From Hymenochaete sp. R1 (taxonomy: Eukaryota; Basidiomycota; Agaricomycetes; Hymenochaetales; Hymenochaetaceae), in the NCBI GenBank assembly GCA_019400425.1, contig JAFREE010000057.1, positions 1-64,000 on the forward strand: a stretch of DNA of 64,000 bases, in the 5' to 3' direction. The position numbers and the translations under genes are program-made. This document shows, one piece after another, positions 24,049-34,581 of the stretch; within the stretch, counting starts at the first letter, position 1; the number at the start of each line of letters is the position of its first letter. The notes beneath the pieces are model-generated. The model saw nothing but the letters and a program-made list of their open reading frames with translations. It had not been told where the DNA came from and ran no database searches.

Positions 24049-24474
24049 ATGTCCAATCTCAGCCAACCCATCGCAAAACACGAAATGAGAGTTGGTAAGG
24101 TCTCACTCCCCCATAATTTTGTCCTACCCTTACCTTTCATCCGTCCGTCTTTCTCATATCATCGCCAAGATACCGTCAACTCTAAGCAGAGGCCTGGAGA
24201 GGAATCATTCATCCATCGCGCTTCGGAAAAGTATGTCGATGGTGCATTTGAAGAGGCTGGCGAGCAAACCGTAGACGCGGTCGTAGACAAATACAACGAC
24301 GCCAGCGTCCAGCAGAGAATGGACGATGTACAGGATCAAGCGAAGGTAAGAAATGTGCCCGTTGTTCGTAGATCTCTCGAGGACGTTGACACTTTGGTGG
24401 CTGACACGTTTTGGTCTCATGTACCATAGGGACTCTGGGCGAAGTGGTGTGGATGTTTCTCATCGCTGAGTTGA
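24049..24474 (+). CDS. Small unknown protein of about 82 aa with a Cys-rich tail
   Basis: Not recognised. Proposed exons: 24049-24094, 24170-24344, then 24430-24474. They give MSNLSQPIAKHEMRV, an acidic helical middle (ASEKYVDGAFEEAGEQTVDA) and a tail ending GLWAKWCGCFSSLS. The middle segment has a regular charged pattern with Tyr at intervals. The final CGC near the end could be a lipidation or metal site (inference). The first junction is supported by frame: only the CCAAG acceptor at 24169 keeps the second exon open. No signal peptide or membrane segment. Confidence 0.6.
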
Positions 24475-25144
24475 GCAGGACTGGGAGACTAAGTGAACGG
24501 TTCCATCATCTATCGCATGTGTTTGGGTTGCCCTTCAACAAATACTTTATAGTTCCGTGCTGTAATTGACCAGAGTGAGTGTAGCGGTTGTGCCTTGTGC
24601 CTGCATGACAGTGCATGTTGCCATTGCATCAACCCCGATTTTATTTCCTGAATGCTCTTGCTCTTGTCTCAAAATATTCCATCAAGAAGAGCATAGAATT
24701 AGTAGCATAAAATGCGAAATAAGCGAGAGCTATCTGAGACGATGGTTGTTCTAAGCAAAGAGACTGGCTGCTCTATTTTTAGAGGTGTTGGCTAACAGGG
24801 TATTGATTACGTAAAGGTGAGCGGAGGTCATCGCCCGCTCTGAGAGTCGGGAGCGTGCTCTCATTCATCGACATCGTCGGTCAGGGCAGGGCGTCGCTAT
24901 TTCCCTCTTATTCTCCTTCTTCCACCGTCGCGCTCTTCTTTATTCACAGCGCCCTCCGTGACGAATCTACGACCAGATTCTCTTTCGCGACCTTCATTGC
25001 ACCGACTTTCGTGCAGAATACCCCAAAGCTGACAGCAGGCGGATTCCACAATACCTGAATAAGGCCTTTTTTGAGAGTCGGAAGAAAAGCGCCCACAACT
25101 CCATTCGAAAAATACGATACCTCCTTACTTTTCACGCGCACGAC
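24475..25144. other. Intergenic region
   Basis: Between two plus-strand genes; holds the promoter and leader of the GPI-protein gene. A pyrimidine-rich stretch lies near 24895-24960. No gene recognised. Confidence 0.5.
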
Positions 25145-25890
25145 ATGCATCTCGTGAAGTTCCTCGTAGGCATCGCCGCACTCGCGGTAGCGCCATTAAC
25201 ATCAAGAGCAGACATGGGCTGTACGTGCTTGTGGCCCATACACTTTCCATTGCCCGCTTTCCTCGGATTGACCCACGTCTCGTTTTCTCTACAGCGTACT
25301 TCAGCTTCGTTCAGCCTAGAGCAGGAACGGAGTGGCTAAATGGGCAGGCGAATCCGATTTTGTGGAAGAAGGGCTTATTGGACGAAGTCTTCATGTTTGA
25401 TCTGGAGATCGCACGACTAAGTCAGGATGGGCTAATCAAAGTCGCTTTGAACGGTATGTCTATATCTCTGCCCGACTCTTTCTCTTGTGTCTCCTTTACC
25501 CTGCTTATTGAATCTCGCCCCATCACAGTACCAGCCGACTCAGGCAAACTCAACGTCTTCCTTCAAGACGTGCCATCTGGCGACGATTACTACCTCCTCT
25601 TTATCAACTCCACCCACGGCGGTATGTATGCCATCTCACCTCGGTTTTCCATCCTCGGCGCCGGTACCTCCGTCAACGCCTCCAATAGCGCTAGCGCTGC
25701 CGTGTCTGCCGCATCGACAATTACCGTCTCGGGGGCTGCGAACCCGACTGCAGATTTCGTCGCAACCTATTCTCCGATCAGCGATGCTCGTTCATGGCGA
25801 TTGGACCCCTCATCCGCGTACAACTCGGCCTTTGGCATGGTTTTTGCCGCGGGTGCTGTTGTGGTTGGCGCAGCATGGACTGTATTATGA
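25145..25890 (+). CDS. GPI-anchored cell-wall protein with Kre9/Knh1-like (Ser-Thr-GPI) N-terminal domain
   Basis: Secreted wall protein of a family expanded in mushrooms; its biochemical role is unknown, and yeast Kre9/Knh1 act in beta-1,6-glucan assembly. Exons 25145-25220, 25295-25453, 25529-25890. Residues about 1-22 are a signal peptide (MHLVKFLVGIAALAVAPLTS). The core has the family signature QPRAGTEWLNGQANPILWKK and LNVFLQDVPSGDDYYLLF with INSTHGGMYA. A Ser/Ala/Thr-rich stalk follows. The last 20 residues are hydrophobic (FGMVFAAGAVVVGAAWTVL), as expected for GPI attachment, with small residues before them as the likely cleavage site. One N-glycosylation sequon (NST) lies in the core. 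Confidence 0.9.
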
Positions 25891-26716
25891 TGATGGGATA
25901 GTCCCCTTTTGAGTCGTCGTTTCTCGGGGCTGGTCCGTTCTTCGTTTACACTCACTTTCATTGCACAATCGAAACACGCACCTTCGTTCTTACTATCTAT
26001 TTTGTGCCTCGAAAGTACCTCACATATATCCTTTCTCCCTTCCTTGAGGTGACTTTAGGTGAAATATTAGGCTGGGCGTTGTATGGAAGGGGGAAAGGGT
26101 GAAGAGCTGTTATATGTGTTGTCCTCTCCGACACTTTTTCTTTCTCTTTGTTGGCTATGTTGTTATTCTACTATCGATATGAAGGACGGTCGTTCTTGGC
26201 TTAATAGACTCGTTTTCCCTTCATTTCATTGCGTCTTCGACAATTCGCGTTCATTTGGAATCAACCTCTGACTTCAAGTCAAAGTAAGCCTTATATAAGC
26301 ATTCTCGATTTAGACTATCCCCTAGATAGCAACGACACTCGTAAGTACCGAGTTCAGCAAAAGTAGAAACTGAGCAATCGGATGCGACATCGCAAGGATC
26401 TTACTTTCCGTTGATACATTATCAATTAATTTCTTCAGCGTCCTCGCAGCCCAGCACAAGCACGAGACTACAATCCTGCTACATGCCGCCCACACCAATG
26501 ACAGGACTAGAAGCACACGGAAAACAACACCCATATTCGTGAACAACAAACCAATAAAATCATCACTACGGTATAAGCAAATACATTAAAAACACGAGCT
26601 CGTATAAATGTTAATTGGTACCCGGTCGAGTGCATTCAACGCAGTGAATCTCGAGCACAAATATAAAAAGTCCCTCCCCCCATAGTAGTTCCCACAAAAA
26701 ATAACAATTACGAAAA
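25891..26716. other. Convergent intergenic region
   Basis: 3' ends of the GPI-protein gene (+) and dehydrogenase copy 1 (-). No gene recognised. Confidence 0.5.
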
Positions 26717-27965
26717 TCAAATATCCTTCACCTGCTCTTCAAGCCAATCCCATAATTTCTCACCCAGTTTGGGATCGCTGGAATCTTTGCGCGCCTCGCC
26801 CACGCGTGCCCAGGGTATGAGGTACTTTCCATTGAGATCCGCTCCCTCTGGAGACGTACCCGCGTATAACTGCGTAAGGGCGCCATAAGGTGCTGGGTAT
26901 AATGACATGTCCTATTTCATAAAAAGAAAGAAGGGGGGGGGGGGGGGATGAAATGAGATTAGTGACGTAAGTCGCAAGAGCCTGAGTAATATGGAGTAGA
27001 GCAGGGCTAAGCAAGTAAACGTACGATAACCTTCGCTTGAATGCCGGAGAGGTGCCGTTGGAGGTCAGTCCTCAGATTTCCCGGGTTAAGGGAGACAGAG
27101 ACTATGCCCTGGTCCCCGTATCGTCTCGCAAGCTCCCTTGCGAACACGACGTTTCCCTAGTTCGATTGCTTTGTTAACTCTTCTCGTTCCTCAACCAGGG
27201 CATCAGACCACTCACGATTTTACTCTGACTGTAGAGATTCGCCGCGCCTGCTTTCAAACGCTGCGGACCATCTTTAAAGGTATCGAAATTGAGGCGATAC
27301 ATGAGATGGCCTATCGATGATGTGTTTACTACGCGCGCTTTCCCGTCCGGAGTAGACTTCGCCGTCTCGATGAGAGCCGGGAGGAGTAGTTTCGTGAAGT
27401 AGAAGTGCCCGAGACAGTTGGTTCCGAACTGGAGGTCGTAGCCATCGGAGGTAGTTTGCTCGATAGGCGGTACCATCACTCCGCTGAAAAGCAGAGAAGT
27501 TAACGCCATTGATTCAGGTGGAAAGGCAAATATGTTACTACGCACCCGCTATTGAAAAGGACATGCAGCTGCGTCTCCTTTCTATGTCGAATGCCGTGAG
27601 ATTTTCTGATATATACAGTCGAAAAAAAATCAAGCACGTCAAACACACCTCAAAAACTCTTCTGCCGCCTTTTTAATGGCTTTCAAATCCGCTAAGTCCA
27701 GATGCAAGAATAACGCCTCCTTTCCCGTCTCCGTCTTTAATTTCTCAATCGCCGTCTTCGCCTTCTCCGCACTTCGACACGCCAAATATACCTTGGCGTT
27801 CTTCGAAAGTAGTGCTTTGGCCGTTTCAAACCCAATGCCTGCGTTGCCACCAGTGACGATGATGACTCGCCCCGACAGGTCCGGGATATCGTCTACACCC
27901 CATTTGGGCTTCGGCGGGAAGCCCTGGTTGATGGCCCAACAGAGGTGGGTGAAAATTTGGCCCAT
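26717..27965 (-). CDS. Short-chain dehydrogenase/reductase, retinol-dehydrogenase-like, copy 1
   Basis: NAD(P)-dependent oxidoreductase of the classical SDR superfamily; substrate unknown. From ATG 27965 ([10 protein letters not shown]). The Rossmann motif TGGNAGIG lies near residue 38 and LFNSGGVM stands where classical SDRs have NNAG. The catalytic Tyr-Lys is YSQSK with the upstream NTSS serine. Ends EEQVKDI with TGA at 26717. The N-terminal exon ends near 27649; a short exon lies at about 27546-27606, and further introns near 27485-27540, 27150-27230 and 26912-27030. A run of 15 G (26933-26947) sits in the last intron. Close relative of the gene at 50.5-51.7 kb, which has the same start, exon plan and C-terminus. 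Confidence 0.9.
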
Positions 27966-28319
27966 GAATAGTTAGTGAGTGGTGGGAGTAACGGAAAGAG
28001 AAGTGATGGGAACGATAATGCGGATTTGCTCAGGCTTACGCCTTTCGTTTGGTTTGTTATAAGTTCGTGAGATACACGCTCGGATCAGAATACGCGTCAT
28101 CCCGTGCCGTCCGCTTCAAGTGTGTGCGCGTCGGAGGTGTCCCTTTCCTTCCAATTCGGGAAGAAGCGCCACGAGTATGTTGACTAGCCCGGAGGGTTAG
28201 GAGATAGTAATACTCGGAAGAGGGTCATTGAGATACAATAATGCAAATACAAAATAATTTTCAAGCAAAGATTTACTTGATTACGTTCTGTGGATCCAAA
28301 ACGCAATGATGCAAATTGG
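27966..28319. other. Intergenic region, promoter of dehydrogenase copy 1
   Basis: Between the dehydrogenase ATG and the end of the pseudouridine synthase frame, both minus strand. No element recognised. Confidence 0.5.
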
Positions 28320-29957
28320 TCATTCACCATTCTCAACTGCGGTTCGTTTCAATGCTCTTCGTTCCCCTTTACCCTTCCTCCATCTTTCATTGACGACGTC
28401 TACATGCTCCAGCCGCTTCCTCTCCAATAGCGGTACATATAGCCTAGCAGCTGTCCGTCTCGTTAACCCACCACCAAGCGGTATACTTATCACATTCGAC
28501 GAATCCGACCGTGAGCTCGAAAGTATCGTTCGATGGGACAGTGCGTCGAGTGGGAAGGGTAAGGTTGGGGGATGGTGATGTTCAGAAGCTGCATCCAAGA
28601 AATGGGACTCGAGTGTAGCATGAATCAACGAACGGGTATGGATGGAATGCATCTGACGATATAGACTCTTTGCGTCTAGGTTCGCGCCTATAGTGTTTTC
28701 GTTTTCTAGTGTATCAGTAATCCACGAGACATCCTCGTCCTTGTACGCACACTTCCATAACACGAGAGGAAGAGCATCGGCCATCTGGTATTCGGGTTTG
28801 CATTCGACGAGTGGTGGGACAGGGTCATTTTCGTGGAAGGGAGGTTCGGGATTTGAAGGATCGGCGTTGAGGAGGGAAGTAACAACGGATGGGTGTTCGA
28901 GCCCTGAGCCAACAAGGAAAAGAATAGCCATGATATGTCGTACTTGATTATATAGGAACGCCGTTCCGATCAAGTCGAAGACACACATATGTGACTCATC
29001 CGCCTCGTTGTTTTTCTCCTTTGAGGGTCGAAAAACAGAAGTAGGGCCTATTTCAGCCTTCAATATCTTCCTTCGGAAACTTGTAATTTGTTTGCTCGGA
29101 TCGATCTTGCACAAATTTCGGAAATCGTGTTCGCCAACGAGACGTTCTGCTGCGTCCTGCATTGCGACGATATCAAGTCCCTCGGGGCTGAAGAAGTACT
29201 TGTAATGTCGATATTGGCAATTGAAACGGGATGAGAAAGAAGAAGAGACACTGGACCACGCAAGGACACGGATGGTCGAAGGGAGGACACGGTTGAGTAT
29301 AGATAGGTATCGAAGTTCTTTCTTTGAAGTCTGAGCAGTTGTCGGAGAGGCCGAAGATGATGGTTGAGAAGAGATAATGCCGTTCATCTCGCCGTTTTCT
29401 TCAGTAACTCCCGAAGATGAATTAGGGTCTCTAGCATCCTTTGACGCCGAGCCATCCGATGGTACGTTCCCCAAATGTCCGATGTTACTTCGCACCCACA
29501 ACGAAACGACCTGTCCCGCAGAGCTGACACCTCTATCCGTTCTCCCACATCTTTCCCAACCGCATCCTTCGGCACCAGCTTCTCCATCAATTAGCTTGCA
29601 CGAAGCTAGAGCGTCGTAGAGCGTCCCTTCTACAGTCGGCAACGGCGTCTTGTCGTTCTGAAACGCAAGACCGTTGTATTCCCAGCCTGAGTAGCAGAAC
29701 TTGAGTGCTATTTTTCTGCGAGGGTATGATTTGAATTCAAAGGGTTTAGGAGCCTTGGACTTTTGACGGGGCCTTAGAGTTGCGGTCGAGGGCGACGACT
29801 CCGAGAGTGATTGTGCAGGTGCACCCAGTGATTGAGCCGCACTTTCTAAGGCCTTAAGACGTGCGATGAGCCTTTCACGAGGCCAGGATTCGTACGATGT
29901 TGACATCATGTTCTTGAAGGGGACCGATGATGAGATTCGACCGCGACGAAAGACCAT
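28320..29957 (-). CDS. DEG1: tRNA pseudouridine synthase Deg1/Pus3 (positions 38/39)
   Basis: TruA-family enzyme that isomerises uridine to pseudouridine in the tRNA anticodon stem-loop. Intronless 545-codon frame, unusual in this intron-rich window. The catalytic Asp lies in CGRTDRGVSSAGQVVS. Other family blocks are FCYSGWEYNGLAFQ, RFNCQYRHYKYFF, GEHDFRNLCKID and FLYNQVRHIMAILF. An alternative start at 29909 (MSTSYESWPRERLIARLKAL) fits the usual Deg1 N-terminus, which begins with a helical LIARIxxLE segment, so the first 16 residues may be untranslated. The C-terminal region after residue about 430 is longer than in yeast. A MITE lies 64 bp upstream of the first ATG. Confidence 0.93.
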   Translation of the reverse strand: MVFRRGRISSSVPFKNMMSTSYESWPRERLIARLKALESAAQSLGAPAQSLSESSPSTATLRPRQKSKAPKPFEFKSYPRRKIALKFCYSGWEYNGLAFQNDKTPLPTVEGTLYDALASCKLIDGEAGAEGCGWERCGRTDRGVSSAGQVVSLWVRSNIGHLGNVPSDGSASKDARDPNSSSGVTEENGEMNGIISSQPSSSASPTTAQTSKKELRYLSILNRVLPSTIRVLAWSSVSSSFSSRFNCQYRHYKYFFSPEGLDIVAMQDAAERLVGEHDFRNLCKIDPSKQITSFRRKILKAEIGPTSVFRPSKEKNNEADESHMCVFDLIGTAFLYNQVRHIMAILFLVGSGLEHPSVVTSLLNADPSNPEPPFHENDPVPPLVECKPEYQMADALPLVLWKCAYKDEDVSWITDTLENENTIGANLDAKSLYRQMHSIHTRSLIHATLESHFLDAASEHHHPPTLPFPLDALSHRTILSSSRSDSSNVISIPLGGGLTRRTAARLYVPLLERKRLEHVDVVNERWRKGKGERRALKRTAVENGE

Positions 29958-30020
29958 TCGACGCGGCCCAAGAGGAGAGCCTGAGAAGTACTCCAGTCAA
30001 AATGATAGATCTATGTAGTA

Positions 30021-30498
30021 CAGTAGTACCTCCGAATAAGCCGCCTCCAAATAAGTCGGATTTCCGAATAAGCCGCCCGGTACCTGTTTCCCACCTCCGT
30101 AAGGGGAGATTTTAGGGTCAATAAGTCGCTTCTGAATAACGAATAAGCCGCCTCTTTCACGAAAATTCTCATAGGACCGACTTATTCGGGGGCAGATTTT
30201 CAAGATTTTCTTCACTGAAGAACAAGAATTCCGTGTGAACTTGAGCCAAAAGTAGTATCAAAATGCAAATACTTGCCAAACAAGTATTCTTTACGAAAAT
30301 TGAGGCCATATAAAGCCAAAAAAAAGACCTTTAAATGGTTTGCTTCGCCAGGAAAAGTCGAAAATGTTTATTAGGGCCGGCAGACTTGCCATATATAGGC
30401 GTCGATCTTTATTACATATGTCTGCCAATAAGTCGTGCCTCCGAATAAGCCGCCCCTAAACTTTGACCGAGGGGGCGGCTTATTCGGAGGTACTACTG
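30021..30498. mobile_element. Non-autonomous MITE, pogo/Tc1-mariner-like, with TA target duplication
   Basis: A 478 bp element bounded by perfect 25 bp terminal inverted repeats: 30021-30045 begins CAGTAGTACCTCCGAATAAG and 30474-30498 is its reverse complement. Both ends abut a TA dinucleotide (30019-30020 and 30499-30500), the target duplication of Tc1/mariner and pogo elements. The 12-mer GAATAAGCCGCC recurs inside at 30066, 30141 and 30443, in addition to the two ends, and related GAATAAGTCGG copies occur as well. These repeats could be transposase-binding sites (inference). There is no transposase frame, so it must be moved in trans. Confidence 0.9.
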
Positions 30499-30962
30499 TA
30501 CTAGTACTGCAAATGACTCGCCCGGCACGTGAAAAATCGTCCCTTTTCACCACTGGCAGTACAGCCAGTACCAGTAATTTACGCTAGTTTGCCGTGCTCG
30601 GCTTTCATTCTCAAACCTTCATGTTGTCTCGGAGTATGAGTCAAAGTATGCAATGACTACATTGGAGCGCTGAAGTACTGGAGTGGTCGATACGAAGCGC
30701 CGGTCATGTGTTTGTAAGTCTCAGTTTGTGTAGTAGAGCCGCCATCAATTGCGATTTCTCACTAATTAATTGCATGGACTGAGGCCATATGTAACAACGA
30801 TATAATTCTAGAGGTCGAACTTTATAAAGTTCTAACTTTGACGTCTCAAATTTGAGCTAATAAAGGTATGTCTTACCCTTTCCATGCAGCTCTTGACTTC
30901 GTTCTTCTCTCATCTCACTGATCTCAGCATTCAACGCCTACACTTCAGTGTGAACCTATAGG
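30499..30962. other. Intergenic region
   Basis: AT-rich flank to the right of the MITE. No gene recognised. Confidence 0.4.
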
Positions 30963-31547
30963 TCATGGTAATAAGAATTCCTCGATCTCATTCGCATTTA
31001 CACGTCTCCTAATACAATAAAGCTGTATCTCGAATCTCACGAGGCATAAGTCTTGGAAAACCACCTTCAAATGGCAAAAGCGACCAAAATTCGCGAAATG
31101 TACGTCTTCTTCGCGTTCGAAGGCTAGTAGTCCTCCGAAGGCAGCGACCTTTAATCGCAAGATAACCTTGTGGCCGAGATATCTTCCAATGACCATTTTA
31201 TGGACGTTGTCGAGGAAGCTTGGATCGTCCCATGCCGCTCTTATTTCCACAAACCCACGGTTCACTACGGAGGTTGCTTAAATCGATACCAGCGGCTCGA
31301 TGATGCCATTGATACGGCAACCGGTGAAGTATTGCTAACTCAATGCACGAACCGTACCGACAAGGAATTCAAAGGAACAATCAGCAATCATCGTTTTTAT
31401 GTGAAATGTCACATAAAGGAACACGGGCCCAAAGTTTACCTCTTCCAATCGGATTGCTCTGAACTCAAGCGGCAGAAGAAGACTCTTGAAGATGCCGTAG
31501 AGTCTCTGAATAAAGACGATACTGTGAGCTTGACGAGGAAGGAATAA
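30963..31547. pseudogene. Overlapping opposite-strand open frames, possible gene relic
   Basis: On the plus strand a frame is open from 31155 to a TAA at 31547, with the first ATG at 31200. It encodes a balanced, coding-like sequence with YGGCLNRYQRLDDAIDTATG and KCHIKEHGPKVYLF. On the minus strand a frame from 31265 to 30963 is also open, including GRYLGHKVILRLKVAAFGGL. Neither is recognised and neither begins with an upstream ATG in good context. Either one is an exon of a gene whose other exons were not found, or the region is a decayed gene copy next to the MITE. Confidence 0.3.
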
Positions 31548-32150
31548 CGCAGGAGAAAAGTCGCTCGTCAATTGTGAGTTACTGACAGTAACTTTCTGTT
31601 TCAAGGAAACAGCGGGAATGCTTTACATTTTAATATATATGTACTTCAGTGGGGACTTCGGCAGATTAACTTGTAGTCCGTATTTGCTGTAGGATGGGCC
31701 GGCGCAGAGCGGCTATATGTCACATCTGCTGCACTAGTAGTGCGCTTAGCCATTCATGTGTAGAGATAAACTTGGTCAACAGGCACTACATGAAATTATA
31801 AGTAGACGGAGATAAGTAGTAGGCTGGCGCATCAATACCCACTTTTATTCCCATCAAGTGTATTTGTATCGAAAGCTCAGAGTTGGCCGACCATATTTTA
31901 AAGGATTCCGTACTTCAAGCGAATCCATTCTGCGTCCACAACGATCATTGGATATAACGTACAACATGTGCTGTTATTGATTGTTCTTACATGGTATACA
32001 CAAGGAGGTACTTAAACAGTGTTATGCGACATTGTCTCTCAAAATAATAAGAGGATCAAGAAAGAGAACCATGAGAAGGTCGTAATCGTAAAGCGCGGAC
32101 GGTATGAAGATCATAGTCTGGACGACACGTGGTATATTATCATCTCCCGC
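31548..32150. other. Intergenic region
   Basis: Includes the 3' UTR of the kinase-C1 gene. No gene recognised. Confidence 0.4.
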
Positions 32151-34302
32151 TCAACGCCTGGGTAAAGGCGAAGGCGAACTTGGAGTAGTCCGCCCAACCT
32201 GCTTGGCTTTCGACAACGGAGAGCCTGGGGGATAGGCCTGAGGTACACGAGGTCTTGGCGGTCGCAAACCACAATCCATTGGTGCCACCTCCCCGCACTT
32301 CAAATGGGTTCTAAGAGTAAATATTAGTACTTCTTGTAAAAAAATATTTGTGATATGAGAGCATACCTCAATCCACAGTCGTCACATTCAAGAACAGGCT
32401 TCCATCCCAACCTCTTCGTGCAAATATCGCATTTAGCAGCGATTGCACTGTGGAAGAAGAACCCAAAGGGACTCCAAAGTGATCCTTCACCAGGACTACC
32501 AGGCTCGTCCCTCTCACTCTTGGACGGACTTCCCAACCGATCCCGACTGTGTTCGGCTTTCATCGGGGTTCCATTTCGGTCTCCCTTAGTCGGACTACCA
32601 ACGCGTGCCGGGACTGTCTGACGTTTGACGCCAGGCTTGATCAACGTAAAACGATGGATCAGCGAAGAAGGGGAGGCGCCTATACCTTCACCACGGATCG
32701 TTGATTGATCGTACGAACCTTCCGTCGCATGGGTGCTTGAGATGTTAGATGAGGCAGTATGGAACGAATCGATGGTCTTGATCGTTCCTGGAAGGTTTGC
32801 TGCGTCCTGCCCGCCGTCAGTGGGTTGGGGGGAACGTATAGTGAGAATCGACGAGAGCGATGGTGGGACAGCATTGGTGGCTTGCGTTGGGTGAGAGCGA
32901 ACGACGGTAGTGCTATACTCACCCTCACCAGTTTCACTGTCCTGTAGCAACGGGCGATGGCCAGACCCATTCACTTGAATGGAACTCATTATTCCAATCG
33001 CATAAAATATGCAAATAGATACAACTTACGACCCACGTCCATATTCTTGATGGCGTCAATCAATTGATCTTCGTCGCTGCTGGTTTCGTCGTCACTCGTA
33101 TCACCACCATTGCGGCCAACCTCTTTCGCGACACCCATACCAAAGCTCGGGATACGAGGCGCCGGACCAGGACGCTTATGGCCTGTAATGAACTTAACAC
33201 TTCCGACATGAACATCATCAGCCTCTGTCGGTCTGGCGAGTATTTCGAGTTCGATATCTCGCAATCTCTGAAGGATCATGACCATGTTTGGCCTTTTATC
33301 CGGGTCGTTTGTGAGGCACTCGAGGGTGAGTTGCAAGAATGTTAAAGGACAACCAGTATTCGGCGTTAACATGGCCCGCACTTCCTTCTCGTCAATTCCG
33401 AAAGTTGGTGCAGCACGCTTGAAAGTCCGATCATCCGCAAGTTTCCTCGCCCCAATTTCGCAGAAAATGACCCCAAGCGAGTAAATATCTGTCGAAAGGC
33501 CAAATTCATCGCCAAGGAGGATCTCCGGTGACATGTATGCGTCCGTCCCGCAGAACGTAAGTCTCTTGCTCTCCTCCGCATTGCGAGCTGCAATACGCGC
33601 AAAGCCAAAATCCGTGATTTTGAGGCGACCATTTTCAGTAACAAGAAGGTTTTCCCCCTTGAGATCACGGTGTATGCACCTTCGAGCATGTAAATATGCA
33701 AGAGCGCGGGCTATGTCCGTTGCGAAGGACATGCGAAGCTTCCACGGGAAAGGTTTGTTCTTGTCATGAATATAGTAGCGGAGATTACCTTTTTAGAGTC
33801 AGCTCCTGTTACAGGTCCCTTTACATGCAACGTACCATTTTCGATAAATTCTGAAATAATAAAGATACGTCCATCGGGTTCCGGTGCGCGAGACAAACCA
33901 AGGTATAGTACAACATTAGGGTGTCGACATTCCCTAATGAAAATACTGAGATCAAGAACGGATTAACACAAGATCTTTAAGGTGTGTACTTCATCAGCCT
34001 CCATTCTCTCTCAAAGTATTTTGCGACATCATAATCATTGGAGGGTAGAACCTCCTTTATAGCCACATCGATGCCCAAGTAAGTGCCTGTTTCTAGGTCA
34101 GAACTCGAATGTGGGCAAGCAAAGCCAGAAGGAGGTACCCTTGTAAACATTTCCAAAGGATCCAGAGCCCAGTTTCTTCCAGTTACCCTTGATGTCCTAA
34201 GGTAAATGTCAGTGCATCATCCCACTCGAAGGTAGCAGAAGCGTATCCAATCACCTCATAGGGTATCACGTCGAAAGGTCTCTCATCAGACGAAGGACCC
34301 AT
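32151..34302 (-). CDS. Tyrosine-kinase-like (TKL) protein kinase with C-terminal C1 zinc domain
   Basis: Protein kinase; substrate unknown. From ATG 34302 (MGPSSDERPF). The glycine loop is KLGSGSFGNVYKG, then DVAIKEV, then the catalytic loop IHRDLKGEN, activation segment ITDFGFAR and YMSPEI, so the kinase looks active. The sequence resembles LIMK/TESK-type TKL kinases. A Ser/Pro-rich linker of about 250 residues follows (TSDDETSSDEDQ, SPTKGDRNGTPMKAE). The last two exons encode a C1-type zinc finger: CDICTKRLGWKPVLECDDCG, then after the 32312-32367 intron THLKCGEVAPMDC, giving CX2C...CX2CX4HX2CX7C. C1 domains bind diacylglycerol or phorbol esters in some proteins and protein partners in others. 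The stop is TGA at 32151. Shares a 279 bp divergent promoter with SFT2. Confidence 0.88.
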
Positions 34303-34581
34303 TGTCTGTTAATGAGGGTTCACGAGGCGCACCGAGAGTCCTGGGCTCCCTGATGAGGTAGGGAGGGCTAAGAGGGAAGGAAGAACCAGCTCAGGAGGCT
34401 GCAAGTGGCAAGCGTAGAGAGCGTAGATCAATGACATAAGCGCATCTTTCATTCCGCACAGGTCTAGACAGACGACGAGCGCGCCAAACGTGTTCACTAC
34501 CACACCGACGATCATAACGACGACGACGACGACGACGATATCCACGACGTTGAATTCATTCAAGTGACTCTAACTCTCGTA
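34303..34581. promoter_or_regulatory. Bidirectional promoter between kinase-C1 gene and SFT2
   Basis: Only 279 bp separate the two divergent ATGs. A trinucleotide (acg)n run of about eight units lies at about 34520-34543. No defined factor site was recognised. Confidence 0.5.
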
